From an uncultured Schlesneria sp. (GTDB taxonomy: Bacteria > Planctomycetota > Planctomycetia > Planctomycetales > Planctomycetaceae), in contig CAIULL010000254.1 in NCBI GenBank assembly GCA_903899985.1, positions 42,640-106,639 on the forward strand: a stretch of DNA of 64,000 nucleotides, read 5' to 3'. The notes beneath the pieces are model-generated. The model was given only the letters and a program-made list of their open reading frames with translations, was not told the DNA's origin and searched no databases. Position numbers and translations under genes: made by a program. Positions 63,068 to 64,000 of the stretch are shown in pieces. The first letter of the stretch is position 1, and every line of letters starts with the position of its first letter.

Positions 63068-63895
63068 ATGTCACGCGGAATCGGTCTGATTGCCTCGCTT
63101 CTGATTGGAGTATTCGCCGTTCTGCCAGACCCCGTCCGGCCTGATCCTGAGTCGCCTCGGCCGATTGCGGCGAGAGACACCGTATTCATCGAAGACCTGA
63201 CCTGGATGGAAGTTCGCGATGCCATTCGAGCGGGAAAGGAGACCGTGATCGTGGCGACTGGCGGCATCGAGCAAAACGGCCCGTACCTTGTGACCGGGAA
63301 ACACAATATTGTCCTGCGCGCTACGACCGAAGCGATCGCTCGCAAGCTGAATGCACTTGTCGCACCGATTGTCCCGTTCGTACCAGAAGGAAAAATCGAT
63401 CCTCCTTCGTCACACATGAAATACCCGGGGACGATCAGCGTCACCGAAGAGACGTTCGAACGACTGCTGATCGATATTTGTTCTTCGCTCAAAGTGCATG
63501 GATTCAAAAACATCGTTTTGATCGGCGACAGCGGTGGCAATCAAACTGGCATGAAAGAGGTCGCTGAGCAGCTTAACCAGAAATGGAAGGACCACAAATC
63601 AACCGTCTATTTTGTTCCCGAATATTACGACCATGAATCGGTCACGAAATGGCTGGAAGAGCAGGGGATTCATGAAACTGACGAGGGTCTGCATGACGAC
63701 TTTGCTATCACCGCAACCATGATGGCGGTTGATCCTCAAAGCGTTCGTACTGAACAACGAATCGCCGCCGATAAATTCCGTATCAACGGTGTTTCATTGG
63801 CCCCGATGGAAAAAACGATTGAATGGGGCAAGAGAATCATCGATTTTCGAGCCGAAGCAACATCGATTGCCTATCGAAAAGCACGTTCGAAATAG
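63068..63895 (+). CDS. Creatininase family protein, secreted
   Basis: About 275 residues from the ATG at 63068, which opens a signal-like segment (GLIASLLIGVFAVLPDP). The creatininase pattern is present: LTWMEVRDAIRAGKETVIVA then TGGIEQNGPYLVTGKHNIVL (the E-Q-N-G-P-x-x-x-x-K-H metal-binding block), PIVPFVPEGKIDPPSSHMKY then PGTISVTEETFERLL, and LIGDSGGNQTGMKEVAEQL. In characterised members the corresponding residues bind two metal ions for amide ring opening; relatives also include mycofactocin and riboflavin enzymes. Export and substrate are uncertain. It ends just before composite repeat copy B. Confidence 0.87.
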   Translation: MSRGIGLIASLLIGVFAVLPDPVRPDPESPRPIAARDTVFIEDLTWMEVRDAIRAGKETVIVATGGIEQNGPYLVTGKHNIVLRATTEAIARKLNALVAPIVPFVPEGKIDPPSSHMKYPGTISVTEETFERLLIDICSSLKVHGFKNIVLIGDSGGNQTGMKEVAEQLNQKWKDHKSTVYFVPEYYDHESVTKWLEEQGIHETDEGLHDDFAITATMMAVDPQSVRTEQRIAADKFRINGVSLAPMEKTIEWGKRIIDFRAEATSIAYRKARSK

Positions 63896-63924
63896 CAGGC
63901 GCATTGTCAATCTTCTAAATTACA

Positions 63925-64000
63925 GTGCCACTGCTTGACCGTCCTCGGTCAAGCAGTGCTCTTAGGCCTAAGTAGCCATCATCGCTCCGCGTGATGAGCA
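63925..64000. repeat. Composite palindromic repeat, copy B (inverted, reaches window end)
   Basis: The hairpin module, 63925-63961, has stem CACTGCTTGACC / GGTCAAGCAGTG with loop GTCCTC; the second module is 63975-64000 (GCCATCATCGCTCCGCGTGA then TGAGCA). Between them is the 10-bp palindrome TTAGGCCTAA. This is the reverse complement of copy A at 55080-55213. It begins 29 bases after the creatininase stop, so it could also act as that gene's transcription end. Confidence 0.85.

Overview
This 64 kb window comes from a planctomycete chromosome, probably order Planctomycetales. The evidence is the paired DUF1501 and DUF1549/DUF1553 (PSCyt1) genes, a second DUF1501 gene, a long serine/threonine kinase behind an ECF sigma factor, a creatininase and a neutral-ceramidase-like protein, together with short palindromic repeats of a kind I associate with this phylum. 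I cannot name a genus from the sequence.

Layout. 1-12.6 kb holds the 3' end of thrS, an SGNH hydrolase, the DUF1501/PSCyt1 pair, a BNR-repeat protein translationally coupled to a MoaD/ThiS-like protein, a ceramidase-like protein, an S41 peptidase, a DUF58 protein and a DJ-1/PfpI protein. 12.8-14.8 kb is an AT-richer gene for a polytopic membrane protein with a possible TIR/SLOG-like cytosolic domain. 14.9-24.1 kb is a minus-strand housekeeping block: DUF3500, HIT, bioF, an MFS transporter with an expanded repetitive loop, tilS, a cobA-hemD fusion and proB.

24.6-44.8 kb is the centrepiece. Seventeen plus-strand genes appear to encode most of an electron-transfer chain from quinol to oxygen. 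They are a Rieske protein with an unusual N-terminal extension, a b6-like split cytochrome b whose second half lacks the Glu of the PEWY motif, and a 1359-residue octaheme cytochrome c with a coiled coil and an embedded PDZ domain. A cupredoxin-like lipoprotein and a diheme cytochrome lipoprotein follow. Next come an A2-type (YSHP motif) cytochrome oxidase with subunits I-IV, the assembly factors CtaA, CtaB and SCO, an ABC exporter, DUF420, and a small CxxC membrane protein. No cytochrome c1 or petA-like gene is present, so the multiheme proteins probably bridge the bc complex and the oxidase.

44.8-53.8 kb is an accessory, decaying region. It contains three Rpn/PD-(D/E)XK transposase-like genes (one beheaded), orphan genes, a DUF4279-like gene, an IS5-family transposase with an A_AAA_AAG frameshift site, a 159-bp MITE-like element, and about 1.4 kb of gene-free repeats. 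53.8-64 kb returns to ordinary genes: WD40, DUF1501, a UPF1/IGHMBP2-like helicase, a kinase with an N-terminal anti-sigma-like zinc finger, its ECF sigma factor, and a creatininase. This last block is bounded by two inverted copies of a composite palindromic repeat (55.1 kb and the window's right edge).
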